64,000 nt of DNA from the NCBI RefSeq assembly GCF_003313385.1, contig NZ_QMHN01000002.1:46603-110602 (forward strand), given 5' to 3'. Made by a program: the position numbers and the translations under genes. The notes beneath the pieces were generated by a model. The model did not search any database and was not told where the DNA came from. It saw nothing but the letters and a program-made list of their open reading frames with translations. Below, piece by piece: positions 8,872-17,688 of the stretch (positions are counted from its first letter, which is position 1; each line of letters begins with the position of its first letter). This stretch comes from Pedobacter chitinilyticus. Lineage in GTDB: Bacteria > Bacteroidota > Bacteroidia > Sphingobacteriales > Sphingobacteriaceae.

Positions 8872-10218
8872 ATGGAATTACATACGAATATGCTATATAA
8901 ATTTTCTTTAGTTAAAGCTAAAATTGCGAAATGCAATAGCATTTGGATAACCTTACTTGGCGCAATTGCTGCGTTTGGCTGCTATACTTCTATGTATGCC
9001 TTTAGGAAAGCCTTTGCTGCAGCCACCTTCGCCAATTTAGATTTTTTCGGTATTGATTTTAAGATTTGTATGGTTATTGCCCAGATGATTGGCTACACCA
9101 TTAGCAAGTTTTATGGCATAAAGTATATTTCAGAATCAGACAAAAAGAATAGAGCACGCAGTATTGTAAAACTCATTTTCATTAGTTGGTTGGCTTTATT
9201 AGCATTGGCAATAGTGCCCGCACCTTACAACCTTGCTTTTATGGTTATCAACGGCTTTCCACTCGGAATGATTTGGGGACTGGTTTGCAGCTATTTAGAA
9301 GGCAGAAAAACCACCGAATTTATGGGGGCAGTTTTGGCCACCACTCTGATATTTGCTTCTGGTTTTATCAAAACGGTTGCGAGACAATTGATGGAATACA
9401 CCCAAATTAAGGAAATATGGATGCCTTTTTGCATAGGTGCTTTGTTTTTCCTCCCACTTCTATTATTTGTTACCTTATTGGAGTTGATGCCTTCACCGAC
9501 AGAAGAAGATAAAAAATTAAGGACCAAACGTGTTCCGATGGATAGAAAAGAAAGAGCTGCCTTTTTAGCTTTTTTCTTACCAGGAATCATCGTTACGGTA
9601 ATCACCTACGTTATTTTTACTGCTTTAAGAGATATCAGAGATAATTTCGAGGTAGAAATATGGCATGGACTAGGTATTACCAATAACCAAATCTTTACGC
9701 AAATAGACACTATTATTAGTTTGGTGATCCTAGTATTGTTAAGCCTTTTAATTATTGTTAAAAGCAACCTCAAAGCATTTATGCTCATCCACGTAATGAT
9801 TATTTTAGGCTGCGTGTTGATATTATTTTCATCTGTACTTTACCATTTCCAATACATCAACCCCGTGGTATGGATGACAAGCGTAGGAATCGGCCTTTTT
9901 ATGGCCTATCTACCTTATAATGCCGTTTTCTTCGAACGTTTTATTGCTACCTATCATTACAAAAGCAATATTGGCTTTTTAATCTACCTTGCTGATGCTT
10001 TTGGCTATTTGGCCAGCATCGGTATCTTAGGGTTCAAACAATTTGGCAACCCTTCAATTAGCTGGCTCACTTTTTTTACAGATGCCTTAATCTGGGGTTC
10101 TTTTATTGGCGTAGCTTGTACCATATTCTCTATTTTTTATTTTAAACGCAAAGCGAGGCTTCAAGAAAAAAGAACCAGTCTGCAAACTTCAAACAACACA
10201 AAGCTATCTCTTATATAA
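8872..10218 (+). CDS. DUF5690-family MFS-like membrane transporter
   Basis: A 448-residue inner-membrane protein with about 12 predicted helices. The N-terminal GCYTSMYAFRKAFAAATF (about residues 37-54) is characteristic of the DUF5690 family, which resembles the major facilitator superfamily. A second in-frame ATG at 8890 is a possible start. It lies 6 bases before the FAD oxidoreductase gene, so the two are cotranscribed. No member has a substrate I know of; here the context suggests a phosphonate or aminophosphonate. It is the second inner-membrane carrier in the locus besides the OPA-like one, so the locus may handle two related compounds or import one and export a product. Confidence 0.8.
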   Translation: MELHTNMLYKFSLVKAKIAKCNSIWITLLGAIAAFGCYTSMYAFRKAFAAATFANLDFFGIDFKICMVIAQMIGYTISKFYGIKYISESDKKNRARSIVKLIFISWLALLALAIVPAPYNLAFMVINGFPLGMIWGLVCSYLEGRKTTEFMGAVLATTLIFASGFIKTVARQLMEYTQIKEIWMPFCIGALFFLPLLLFVTLLELMPSPTEEDKKLRTKRVPMDRKERAAFLAFFLPGIIVTVITYVIFTALRDIRDNFEVEIWHGLGITNNQIFTQIDTIISLVILVLLSLLIIVKSNLKAFMLIHVMIILGCVLILFSSVLYHFQYINPVVWMTSVGIGLFMAYLPYNAVFFERFIATYHYKSNIGFLIYLADAFGYLASIGILGFKQFGNPSISWLTFFTDALIWGSFIGVACTIFSIFYFKRKARLQEKRTSLQTSNNTKLSLI

Positions 10219-10224
10219 ACCGAA

Positions 10225-11382
10225 ATGAAAAAAAATCACGATATCATTATTATTGGCGGCGGAATTCTTGGAACATTCCACGCCTATCATGCATTAAAAA
10301 AAGGTAAAACCGTACTTCAGTTAGAGAAGGACAATTACCCAGTTAGCTCGACAGTTCGAAATTTTGGTCAAGTTGTCCCTTCTGGAATGGAAGACAAATG
10401 GTTTGAATATGGCAGAACGGCAACCAAGATTTATAAAGAAATACAGGCTGAATTTGACATTTCGGTAAGAAACAATGGCAGTCTTTACCTGGCATCAGAT
10501 GATGATGAAGCTACATTGTTGCACGAACTTAAAAAACACTACGATGGTTTGAATTATGAAGCAGAGCTGATGAGTGCTGAACAGGTGCTGGCCAAACATC
10601 CCAACTTAAGGAAAGAGTATGTTAAGGAGGCACTTTTTTTCCCTACGGAAGTAAGTGTTGAGCCTAACTTAATGATAAGAAGACTGCAGCTATATATGTC
10701 GAAAAAATTCGACAACTATACCATTTATTACAATACACCAGTTGTGGGTTGCGATAGCGTTACTGACGGCATTACAGTTACCACTTCAAAGGGCGATGTT
10801 TTTGAAGGTTCAAAAGCTATTCTTTGCAATGGCTACGAATTTAAATTGTTATTCCCCGAATTGTTTCTCTCAAGTGGTATCGTGATTAGCAAATTGCAGA
10901 TGATGCGTACGGTTCCTATGCCCCATATCAACTTAGAAGGAAATATTCTAACTGGCTTAACAACACGTAGATACGAAAGCTTTGAACACCATTGCCCTTC
11001 TTTTAAGAATATTACAACGCCTGCTCATTACCAAGAGCTTAGAGAATGGGGCATCCATATTCTTTTCAAAAAAGCCGCAGATGGTTCTTTTATCATCGGC
11101 GATAGCCATGAATATGCGCCAGTTACCAATTTTGACGATTTAGGCTTTGATCTGAAACAGTACGTTAACGAATTGATGCTGACTGAAGCACAAAGAATTG
11201 TTGATTTTGATGTAAGGCAAATACAGCATTACTGGGCTGGTTTTTATCCGCAACATCCTACAAAGCACATTGTGACATACGATTTAGACGACCGCATTCA
11301 TATTAGAACTGCCATAGGCGGAAAAGGCATGACAGCTAGTGCTGGTTATGTCCAAGAAAGTATCAATGAAATTTTAAGCTAG
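10225..11382 (+). CDS. FAD-dependent oxidoreductase, phosphonate-associated TIGR03364 family (HpnW-like)
   Basis: A 385-residue D-amino-acid-oxidase-like flavoenzyme. The dinucleotide-binding motif IIIGGGILGTFHA is at about residues 7-19, the following acidic residue in LQLEKD binds the ribose, and IGGKGMTAS near the C-terminus closes the FAD site. The family TIGR03364 was defined by its neighbourhood with phosphonatase-like TIGR03351 enzymes, and both are present here. Studied FAD-dependent enzymes from phosphonate loci oxidise aminoalkyl phosphonates such as 2-aminoethylphosphonate or N-methyl forms to aldehydes. I infer that this enzyme makes an aldehyde that the HAD hydrolase then cleaves. 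Substrate not proven. Confidence 0.85.
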   Translation: MKKNHDIIIIGGGILGTFHAYHALKKGKTVLQLEKDNYPVSSTVRNFGQVVPSGMEDKWFEYGRTATKIYKEIQAEFDISVRNNGSLYLASDDDEATLLHELKKHYDGLNYEAELMSAEQVLAKHPNLRKEYVKEALFFPTEVSVEPNLMIRRLQLYMSKKFDNYTIYYNTPVVGCDSVTDGITVTTSKGDVFEGSKAILCNGYEFKLLFPELFLSSGIVISKLQMMRTVPMPHINLEGNILTGLTTRRYESFEHHCPSFKNITTPAHYQELREWGIHILFKKAADGSFIIGDSHEYAPVTNFDDLGFDLKQYVNELMLTEAQRIVDFDVRQIQHYWAGFYPQHPTKHIVTYDLDDRIHIRTAIGGKGMTASAGYVQESINEILS

Positions 11383-11512
11383 TTATAGAACAGGCTGTAT
11401 ACAATATATTGCTCAAACTTAATCTGCTAATCCTCCCGTAATTGTAAAGACCATGGCAGAAATAGTTTTGAACATAGATAAAGTAATGCAAAAGCGCTAT
11501 TTAATATTAAAA

Positions 11513-11543
11513 AACCGTACTTTGACTTGTTCAAAGTACGGTT
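11513..11543 (-). terminator. Perfect 13-bp inverted repeat, terminator-like on the minus strand
   Basis: AACCGTACTTTGA (11513-11525) and TCAAAGTACGGTT (11531-11543) pair perfectly around CTTGT. On the minus strand the stem is followed by a run of six T; on the plus strand it is not. No left-facing gene lies directly to its right, so its use is unclear: it may guard the phosphonate genes from leftward transcription or be a leftover. The rest of the 355-base gap between 11,382 and 11,738 shows no gene. Confidence 0.5.
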
Positions 11544-11737
11544 ACACCCTAAGCATGCATACTTAGAACTGTACCGAGGATGGGAAATTCTTAGAACCAC
11601 TTCTTAAGTTTTTAGATATTTTAAATCATGATAATTCAAACCAAATCACCATTTAATTATTTAATAAAGCGAAATTCAGTTTTTTAAAATCACCAGCGTA
11701 TTTGTTGCTATCTTTAGTCTTTTAAGCAAATCATCGT

Positions 11738-12490
11738 ATGAATTTATCAGAAGGCTTATTGAAAGATGGCGAGTCGAAAAATGGCACAGAAAAAAATAAA
11801 GAAGTAAAGATTTTGTCTCAGGAAGGCAATGAAACAAATAAAGAAAAGGTGGTATGGGATTTAAAGGATGTTAAAGGAAAACTTCATTTAGCCTACGACA
11901 ATAATTCGGAAATCGAAGTACTAAAAATACTAAAGGACAATACATTTCTGTTCTATGATCTTTTTACTAGAAAATATGCAGTACAGCCCATCTTTCATGA
12001 ACTGAATTTCGGCGGTAATTTTCGCTGTGATTTTGCTTGGCTAAATGATAATTCCTCTGGTCCTGAATGGGTGTTAGTAGAAATAGAAAAACCAAGTTTA
12101 CGTCTTTTTAAAAAAGATGGAAAACCAACAGCGGATCTTCAGGGAGCAATTGAACAGGTCAAAACTTGGGACCAATATTTCAGTCAAAACCATGGTGAGA
12201 AAAGAAGAATATTTGGGGCAGTTGCACAATTTCGATTTATTCTCGTTGCTGGAACTGCCGAAGAATGGAAAACTGAGCATGCACAAAAATGGCGGGTACA
12301 TCATCATCAAACCTCCAATATACAGATACGTTCGATGCAGACTTTCTTCGATGCACTCGACGTTCTTGAAAAACACCCTGAAGAATTTTGGAGCTTTGAA
12401 GAAACCCCAAGAACTTTATCCCATTCTAGGCTTGAGAGTTACTGGAAAAACTACGACTACATGGCAAATTGGAGAAAGATTTTGGATTAA
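11738..12490 (+). CDS. DUF4263 Shedu-type anti-phage nuclease (SduA-like)
   Basis: A 250-residue protein. The first 45 residues are charged and low in complexity; the rest is a DUF4263 domain with a PD-(D/E)xK-like core: Asp98 in RCDFAWL, Glu115/Glu117 and Lys118 in WVLVEIEKPS, and the helix with QGAIEQVKTW at about 135-144. DUF4263 is the defining domain of Shedu, a single-gene anti-phage system whose SduA protein cuts DNA. The copy stands alone and faces right, with the patatin unit following after 180 bases and Gabija beyond. The assignment to DUF4263 is firm; activity against phage is inferred from family and place. Confidence 0.82.
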   Translation: MNLSEGLLKDGESKNGTEKNKEVKILSQEGNETNKEKVVWDLKDVKGKLHLAYDNNSEIEVLKILKDNTFLFYDLFTRKYAVQPIFHELNFGGNFRCDFAWLNDNSSGPEWVLVEIEKPSLRLFKKDGKPTADLQGAIEQVKTWDQYFSQNHGEKRRIFGAVAQFRFILVAGTAEEWKTEHAQKWRVHHHQTSNIQIRSMQTFFDALDVLEKHPEEFWSFEETPRTLSHSRLESYWKNYDYMANWRKILD

Positions 12491-12668
12491 ATTTTTCTTT
12501 TTTAGCCTTTCAAAAAAGGCCTTATGCTGAGGACCGACACCCTATTTTGTATCAGTTTTAAATTAGTATCTTAGCCTTAAACACTTTTACCAACTTAACT
12601 ACCAATCATATCATTGAGAGAAACCTGAACGCAACCTCTGCAAATTAACCCTTAAACCTCCTTCTTTA

Positions 12669-13019
12669 ATGCCAATAGAAACAAACTATATCCTTACAGT
12701 CGGCAATAAACTACACTTTGAGGAAAAAATTATCGTACAAGTAGGAACAATCGTGAACTTTTGGGCACACGTCCTACCCGATTACCAATACTTTGATATA
12801 GCAGAAAGGATTGATTTCCAAGTCTACTTTCCTTTTGAAACGCCTAAAGGATTTCCAAATAAGATAAGATCCAGCCGTATTTCTGGTTTTGATCCTCGCT
12901 ATTACTTTCGGATAGGACAAGGAGTTGCACGAGAAACCGGAGAATATAAATTTGGGATCAGGGCTACCGATGGTCCCAGAGAGCTGTTTGATGAAGATCC
13001 TTTTCTAATTATAATCTAA
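12669..13019 (+). CDS. Small beta-rich protein paired with a patatin
   Basis: A 116-residue protein that I do not recognise. It has no signal peptide or membrane segment. The sequence alternates short hydrophobic stretches with charged turns (YILTVG, EKIIVQVGTIVNFWAHV, IDFQVYFPF, YKFGIRATDG, PFLIII), which suggests a compact beta-sandwich. It ends 1 base before the patatin gene starts, so the two are surely cotranslated. A chaperone, sensor or inhibitor of the patatin is possible. No promoter was fixed; the 178-base gap before it holds no gene. Confidence 0.6.
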   Translation: MPIETNYILTVGNKLHFEEKIIVQVGTIVNFWAHVLPDYQYFDIAERIDFQVYFPFETPKGFPNKIRSSRISGFDPRYYFRIGQGVARETGEYKFGIRATDGPRELFDEDPFLIII

Positions 13020-13020
13020 A

Positions 13021-14547
13021 ATGCCCTTTCCAATACACATTATTACTTCAGAATCTGATCTATTGAACGATATCGCAACGTCCATACTTCCGTTGAACAC
13101 CGTGCAAAAAGAGTTTATATTCCAGATAGCCGATTTGGATCAGCAAAAGAAAGGCTTCGATTTTAAAAGAGAAGCCTACACAAACGATGAAATCCATCAA
13201 TGGCTCTCCGATTACAGAAGCAAACAAGGTTATTGCCCTTTTGTAATCCTTGTCATTTCCAAACCACTATCGGGCAAACTTGCCAACCTTTTTGGCAGTA
13301 AATCGAATGATGGGCTGGCCTGGTTTACCACTGAAACATTCGAACGCGGAACAGGGCAGTTTATCTTTGATCGGATAAGATTTTGCAGGTATTACTTTAC
13401 AAGGTACGTATTGAGTTTTGTTAACCAGGATATCGCAAGTCATCAGACCAATACCTGTATGTTCGACAATAAAATATCTAAACGAGATCTGCTACTCTCT
13501 TACAGTACAGGAAAGCTCTGCGATAATTGTCGCCGTCAACTCAGTAGCTCTCCCAACTACACAGTAGCAGTTGGAGCCGCCATAGATAAACTTCTACATG
13601 TTGTGAGTAATCAAATGCCATTGGCCTTGGTCATGAAAGGCGGAGGGGTTAAAGGGCTTGCTTTAGTAGGAGCATTGAAGGAACTAGAAAAATATTTCTC
13701 CTTCAATACTTTTGCAGGAACCTCAGCTGGAGCAATTGCCGCTGCATTGTTGGCTGCTGGCTATTCTCCTTCCGAACTTGAACATATCCTACGAGAAAAA
13801 GAATTTAGCGAATTTAAAAATGGCTTCTTTACAAGATTTTGGAACGGCATAACCAAAAATGGACTTCACTCAGGCAAACATTTCCGCGAGTGGATTGACG
13901 AGCTAATTGTCGAAAAACTACCTAACCAGGTCTCGAATGTAAAGATGAAAGACTTACCGCACAGAGCAATCCTGTACGCTTCTTGGTCGCGAGGCGAGAC
14001 ACTGAAATTTGATAGTAAAGGGACACGTAACGAAACAGATGTAGCTTTCGCAACCAGATGTTCTATGTCAATACCATTGTTCTTTACTCCCGTTGAATTA
14101 GAGGGGAAAAAAGTATATGATGGAGGGCTTGGTAATAATTTTCCTCTTCGAAGATTTATGGCTGACAATAACCAATCCCTATTCATAGGTCTTTATCTTA
14201 AGCCGGAAAAATCCGCCGATAAAATTAAATCTGATCTGATAGATATCGTAACCGATTCGGACGAGCGAGAGATTGTCGATGCAAACTTGGACCGTATTGT
14301 CATTATCGATCCCTCCCCTATTAAAACGACGCAGTTTTCATTGACTGATTACCAAAAGGAATTTCTCCTTTCAGCTGGAAAGGTAGGAGCTCTTGAATAC
14401 TTGTTGAAACATCATCAGGATATAAATGTAGATCTAGCATCACTGTCCAAGGAGAAGGAGAAAGTGAAACGCATGCGCAAGAATATCACAGATGCAAACA
14501 AAAAAGATATAGATGCTCACCAAACTGAATTAGGGATATCTAAATAG
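13021..14547 (+). CDS. Patatin-like phospholipase with an extra N-terminal metal-binding-like domain
   Basis: A 508-residue protein. Residues about 200-385 are a patatin domain: oxyanion loop GGGVKG (207-212), nucleophile Ser235 in GTSAG, and Asp367 in YDGGLGNNFP, giving the Ser-Asp dyad of phospholipase A enzymes. The N-terminal 190 residues are unusual for bacterial patatins and hold His141, Cys146, Cys167 and Cys170 in an arrangement that could bind zinc. The C-terminal 110 residues are charged and helical. Patatins serve as membrane-destroying effectors in several defence systems (for example CapV in CBASS), but no nucleotide cyclase is present here. It forms a two-gene unit with the small protein before it, between Shedu and Gabija. 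Confidence 0.85.
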   Translation: MPFPIHIITSESDLLNDIATSILPLNTVQKEFIFQIADLDQQKKGFDFKREAYTNDEIHQWLSDYRSKQGYCPFVILVISKPLSGKLANLFGSKSNDGLAWFTTETFERGTGQFIFDRIRFCRYYFTRYVLSFVNQDIASHQTNTCMFDNKISKRDLLLSYSTGKLCDNCRRQLSSSPNYTVAVGAAIDKLLHVVSNQMPLALVMKGGGVKGLALVGALKELEKYFSFNTFAGTSAGAIAAALLAAGYSPSELEHILREKEFSEFKNGFFTRFWNGITKNGLHSGKHFREWIDELIVEKLPNQVSNVKMKDLPHRAILYASWSRGETLKFDSKGTRNETDVAFATRCSMSIPLFFTPVELEGKKVYDGGLGNNFPLRRFMADNNQSLFIGLYLKPEKSADKIKSDLIDIVTDSDEREIVDANLDRIVIIDPSPIKTTQFSLTDYQKEFLLSAGKVGALEYLLKHHQDINVDLASLSKEKEKVKRMRKNITDANKKDIDAHQTELGISK

Positions 14548-14643
14548 CGGAAAACCGAAGTTAGCGATAGATATAAAGACCCTTAAAACCATCGAAATGA
14601 GCGCTTTATACCAAAAAAAGCAGCTTTTCGAATATCCACCAAT

Positions 14644-15813
14644 TTAATCACCTTTGGATGACCATTTTATTAATCCATCGATATATTCTTGCGAAAAGTT
14701 GTTACATACGATTGCGACACTGTATCTAGCTCTAGTCAAAGCCACATAAAATTTTGCGATATCGAATGCGTTTTTATGTTTTATATTGCCAGACTTATCT
14801 TTGACCTCTTTAGAGAGCCTTCCATCACACAAATATTTTGAGATAGTTTCGGTGGGATATATTAGTACCCGATCAAATCCCAATCCTTTGCAATTCCCGT
14901 AATTCCACTCTGGTTCAATTGCAAGCTGGTGTCTTAATACCACTGGATTGTATTTAACCCGATAAGCATCAATATCACCACTGCTTACAAGGAACACCCC
15001 ATTGTGGGTACTGGAACTACTTCTACATTCAATGCAGTCGCATGGAATGCTTGGCTCAAGCAATGGATACAATTTTGACGAAAAGCTGCATATCTCAGCA
15101 TTGTTCCTATGCGAACGACCCAGCGTGGTTTCATCAATAGTGCATTCCTTTGCACACTTATCGAGAATAAACTGTTTTATGTTACCATCTTTATAGTTAT
15201 GATATTTCTTTTCGTTATGAGTAAGATAGGTAACTTGCCGTGGATCTCCGACCAGTGTCGTATTTATTTTGCTTTTAAAAAGTAACTTCAGAAATTCTAA
15301 ATCGTTTCCAGCAAGATCCTGAACCTCATCTACGAAGACATAATTATATATGCGTTCAAGTCTATCCACCACCTTTCCTTTTGATTGCGTATTGCATTTA
15401 ACAACAAATTTTGCAAGTTTATCGGAATACAACTTATCACTTTTTGAAAAGTAGTGCTTCTGAAAATCTTTTTCTTCGGTAAAGGGCACAGAGATACCCT
15501 GCTTATTTACGTAGTTTATTCCTGATGCTCCGTTAACTAACAGCATTCCTTTAATATGTCCGTCAAAAATAGTTCCTTGATATGGTCGTACTCCATGTTG
15601 AAGTAGGAAGGAAAACCAGGTCTGGATAGTAATATTAATCGGAATAGAACCATTGATGTCATAAAACTTCTTTTTAATCTCTTGCTCGTTAGCTTCTGTA
15701 TAAGTTGTGATAAGTACGTTCCCATGAGACACTTTTAATGCCTCGCGAACTAAATAAGTCGTCTTACCAGACCCAGCAGCTGAAATTATCAGCTTGTTAT
15801 TTTTCGATGGCAT
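14644..15813 (-). CDS. Gabija protein GajB, UvrD/Rep-like helicase
   Basis: A 389-residue superfamily-1 helicase-like protein. Walker A AAGSGKTT is at 12-19, Walker B DEVQD at 162-166, GDPRQVTY (motif III) follows, and VALTRARY near 357-364 is motif VI. In Gabija, GajB senses DNA ends or nucleotide loss and activates the GajA nuclease. Its start overlaps the end of gajA by 17 bases, the usual tight Gabija arrangement. It is shorter than the roughly 490 residues of the studied Bacillus cereus GajB, but all the named motifs are present, so it is compact rather than truncated. It faces the patatin gene with 96 bases between the stops. Confidence 0.85.
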   Translation of the reverse strand: MPSKNNKLIISAAGSGKTTYLVREALKVSHGNVLITTYTEANEQEIKKKFYDINGSIPINITIQTWFSFLLQHGVRPYQGTIFDGHIKGMLLVNGASGINYVNKQGISVPFTEEKDFQKHYFSKSDKLYSDKLAKFVVKCNTQSKGKVVDRLERIYNYVFVDEVQDLAGNDLEFLKLLFKSKINTTLVGDPRQVTYLTHNEKKYHNYKDGNIKQFILDKCAKECTIDETTLGRSHRNNAEICSFSSKLYPLLEPSIPCDCIECRSSSSTHNGVFLVSSGDIDAYRVKYNPVVLRHQLAIEPEWNYGNCKGLGFDRVLIYPTETISKYLCDGRLSKEVKDKSGNIKHKNAFDIAKFYVALTRARYSVAIVCNNFSQEYIDGLIKWSSKGD

Positions 15814-17443
15814 CCAGGATGTATTGAGGGAAAGTCAACTTTTCCTTTGTTTCAAAAATCTTCAGTGCACAATCGGTCTTGTTTGCCTTCATATACTCGT
15901 GAAGCTGATCTTCAGTTTTATTTTTCGTTCCCAAGATCCTATTGATGTTTTCTACGCCGTTTGACTTTAAAAACTTAGGCTCAAGCGTGTTATAGTTGAA
16001 AGGCTTATCAGCGATTTTTAGATCACCGACATCTACATTAACATCATAGCAAATCTTAATTCCTGGTTTGGAATTTACTCCCAAATAATCGGCATACTTA
16101 GCTTGGATTGCATCTGGCTTTCCATCATTATCTGTAACTACACTAACAGGTTTATTTATCTTTTCTGCAATCTGTAAAAACCTTAGAAAACTTGTTCCGA
16201 CCGAAATCACATCCACTTGATCCTGTATAGGTAAACGGCCACCATTACTGTCCATATATGCACGTTGCACAAGCAGTTCATCGCAATCGCCCTCGACTAG
16301 AATTGCTTTTTTGCAAAGGATCAGCCTCAAGGTATCATATCCGGGTATCTTTTCAAAGAAGTCCTGTGTTGTAGAAGGAAGGTCTTTTAACCTCACAGAC
16401 TTCCTATTTTCTACTATTATCAAATTTTCCAGGCCCAACTTATTTGCAACAAAACTACTATGGGTTGAAATCAGAATCTGCTTATCACTACACTTATCAT
16501 GAATATTTCTGATCAATTGGTTTAGCCTAGAGTGTGACAAATGGTTCTCTGGCTCCTCTAAAAGGATGATGTTCGCTTCCTTTGACTTTTTATGTTCAAG
16601 AGCAAGTTTTGTTTTGATGATCGATTGTTCACCCTTTCCTATGTGGTGGAATGGAATATCTTCAACCGAGGTTAGAAAGCTTGCTTCCCAGGCATCTTTA
16701 GAAGAAAGATCAACAGTTAGTTTTATATTTTTATTATTGACCTCATCTTTTGCTAAGCCATTGATGATATTATTGACATTGACCACAGATGTGTCCTGAA
16801 TAAAAGCAGCCTGCAATCTTCTATGGGCATGTGCCAATCCATTACGGTCCTTCTCGTCTAAGTGGTTTTTAATGATATGTGAGATATAAACGTCAGAACC
16901 ATTCTTATAGCGATTTGAGCTAGAATCTATTAGAGCTGATTTAATAGGAATCTTCCTTGGAGTGATAGATTCTCTAGCGCAAGTTGTCCAGTCTACTTCG
17001 TAGAACTCAATTGGTAAGGCCGCAATTCCACCATCCTTTACGTAGTCATTATATTCTCCTCTAAATTTTTCAGCTAAAGCAATTTTGAAACAGATCCCAC
17101 ACTCGCTTCTTTTCGTGCTGTTATCATCTCCTTCAAAAAAAGGAAGATCATTTCCACCAATAAAAACCTCGATCGATATTTCAGGGGGCGGAAGTGGCTT
17201 ATTCGTGTCCAAGCTATCGAGATATTCATGGACAGAATCATAATTAAAGAAATATTCTGATAGATCATTCTTAAAATATCTTCCGTTGGAAAGTCCAGAC
17301 AAAGCAAGATGGATTGCCTCCAAGATTGTTGATTTACCAGTGCCATTATTTCCAACAATAATGTTGAGCCCCTTATTTAAATTCAAACAGAATGGTTCAC
17401 GAAAGGATTTAAAGTTTTTTATAATGACTTTACTAATGTACAT
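15797..17443 (-). CDS. Gabija protein GajA, OLD-family ATPase-TOPRIM nuclease
   Basis: A 548-residue OLD-family endonuclease. N-terminal ABC-type ATPase: Walker A GNNGTGKST (31-39), signature-like GKGEQSIIK (269-277), Walker B ILLEEPEN (293-300) and switch STHSS (326-330). C-terminal TOPRIM: ILVEGDCDE (381-389) with Glu384 and Asp386/388, and VVTDNDG (435-441) with Asp438/440. GajA tetramers nick DNA and work with GajB to stop phage infection. Length and layout match the family. It is the first gene of the pair; the 245 bases upstream hold its promoter region and an inverted repeat. Confidence 0.88.
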   Translation of the reverse strand: MYISKVIIKNFKSFREPFCLNLNKGLNIIVGNNGTGKSTILEAIHLALSGLSNGRYFKNDLSEYFFNYDSVHEYLDSLDTNKPLPPPEISIEVFIGGNDLPFFEGDDNSTKRSECGICFKIALAEKFRGEYNDYVKDGGIAALPIEFYEVDWTTCARESITPRKIPIKSALIDSSSNRYKNGSDVYISHIIKNHLDEKDRNGLAHAHRRLQAAFIQDTSVVNVNNIINGLAKDEVNNKNIKLTVDLSSKDAWEASFLTSVEDIPFHHIGKGEQSIIKTKLALEHKKSKEANIILLEEPENHLSHSRLNQLIRNIHDKCSDKQILISTHSSFVANKLGLENLIIVENRKSVRLKDLPSTTQDFFEKIPGYDTLRLILCKKAILVEGDCDELLVQRAYMDSNGGRLPIQDQVDVISVGTSFLRFLQIAEKINKPVSVVTDNDGKPDAIQAKYADYLGVNSKPGIKICYDVNVDVGDLKIADKPFNYNTLEPKFLKSNGVENINRILGTKNKTEDQLHEYMKANKTDCALKIFETKEKLTFPQYILDAIEK

Positions 17444-17458
17444 GATTGCGTTTTTGTG

Positions 17459-17510
17459 TTATAAGCTCACATATAAACAACAATCTTTTCGTCATCCAAG
17501 TAGCTTATAA
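17459..17510. repeat. Inverted repeat upstream of gajA
   Basis: Arms TTATAAGCT (17459-17467) and AGCTTATAA (17502-17510) are perfect complements, 34 bases apart, starting 16 bases before the gajA ATG. It could be an operator for a DNA-looping regulator or a transcript hairpin in the leader. AT-rich arms of this size can also arise by chance. Confidence 0.4.
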
Positions 17511-17688
17511 TCTATTATTTGTACAAAGTAGCATTTTTTTATTTTTTCTCAAAAATAGGTATAGAGATAAAGTAGTTAACATTACTGGAGGATGATTAGA
17601 TATAATTCTATTCAACATCTGTTAGCTTGTTCTATGTGCTTTAACGGTTCGTTTAAATACCTTTACGATCATAAACCGTTAACCTTTC

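Noticed and set aside
12117..12530. 137-residue frame overlapping the Shedu gene
   Set aside because: Out-of-frame shadow of the DUF4263 domain, where the nuclease residues are in the other frame.
13021..14547. CBASS system with a patatin effector
   Set aside because: No CD-NTase or associated ancillary gene is nearby, and the partner is a small beta-rich protein.
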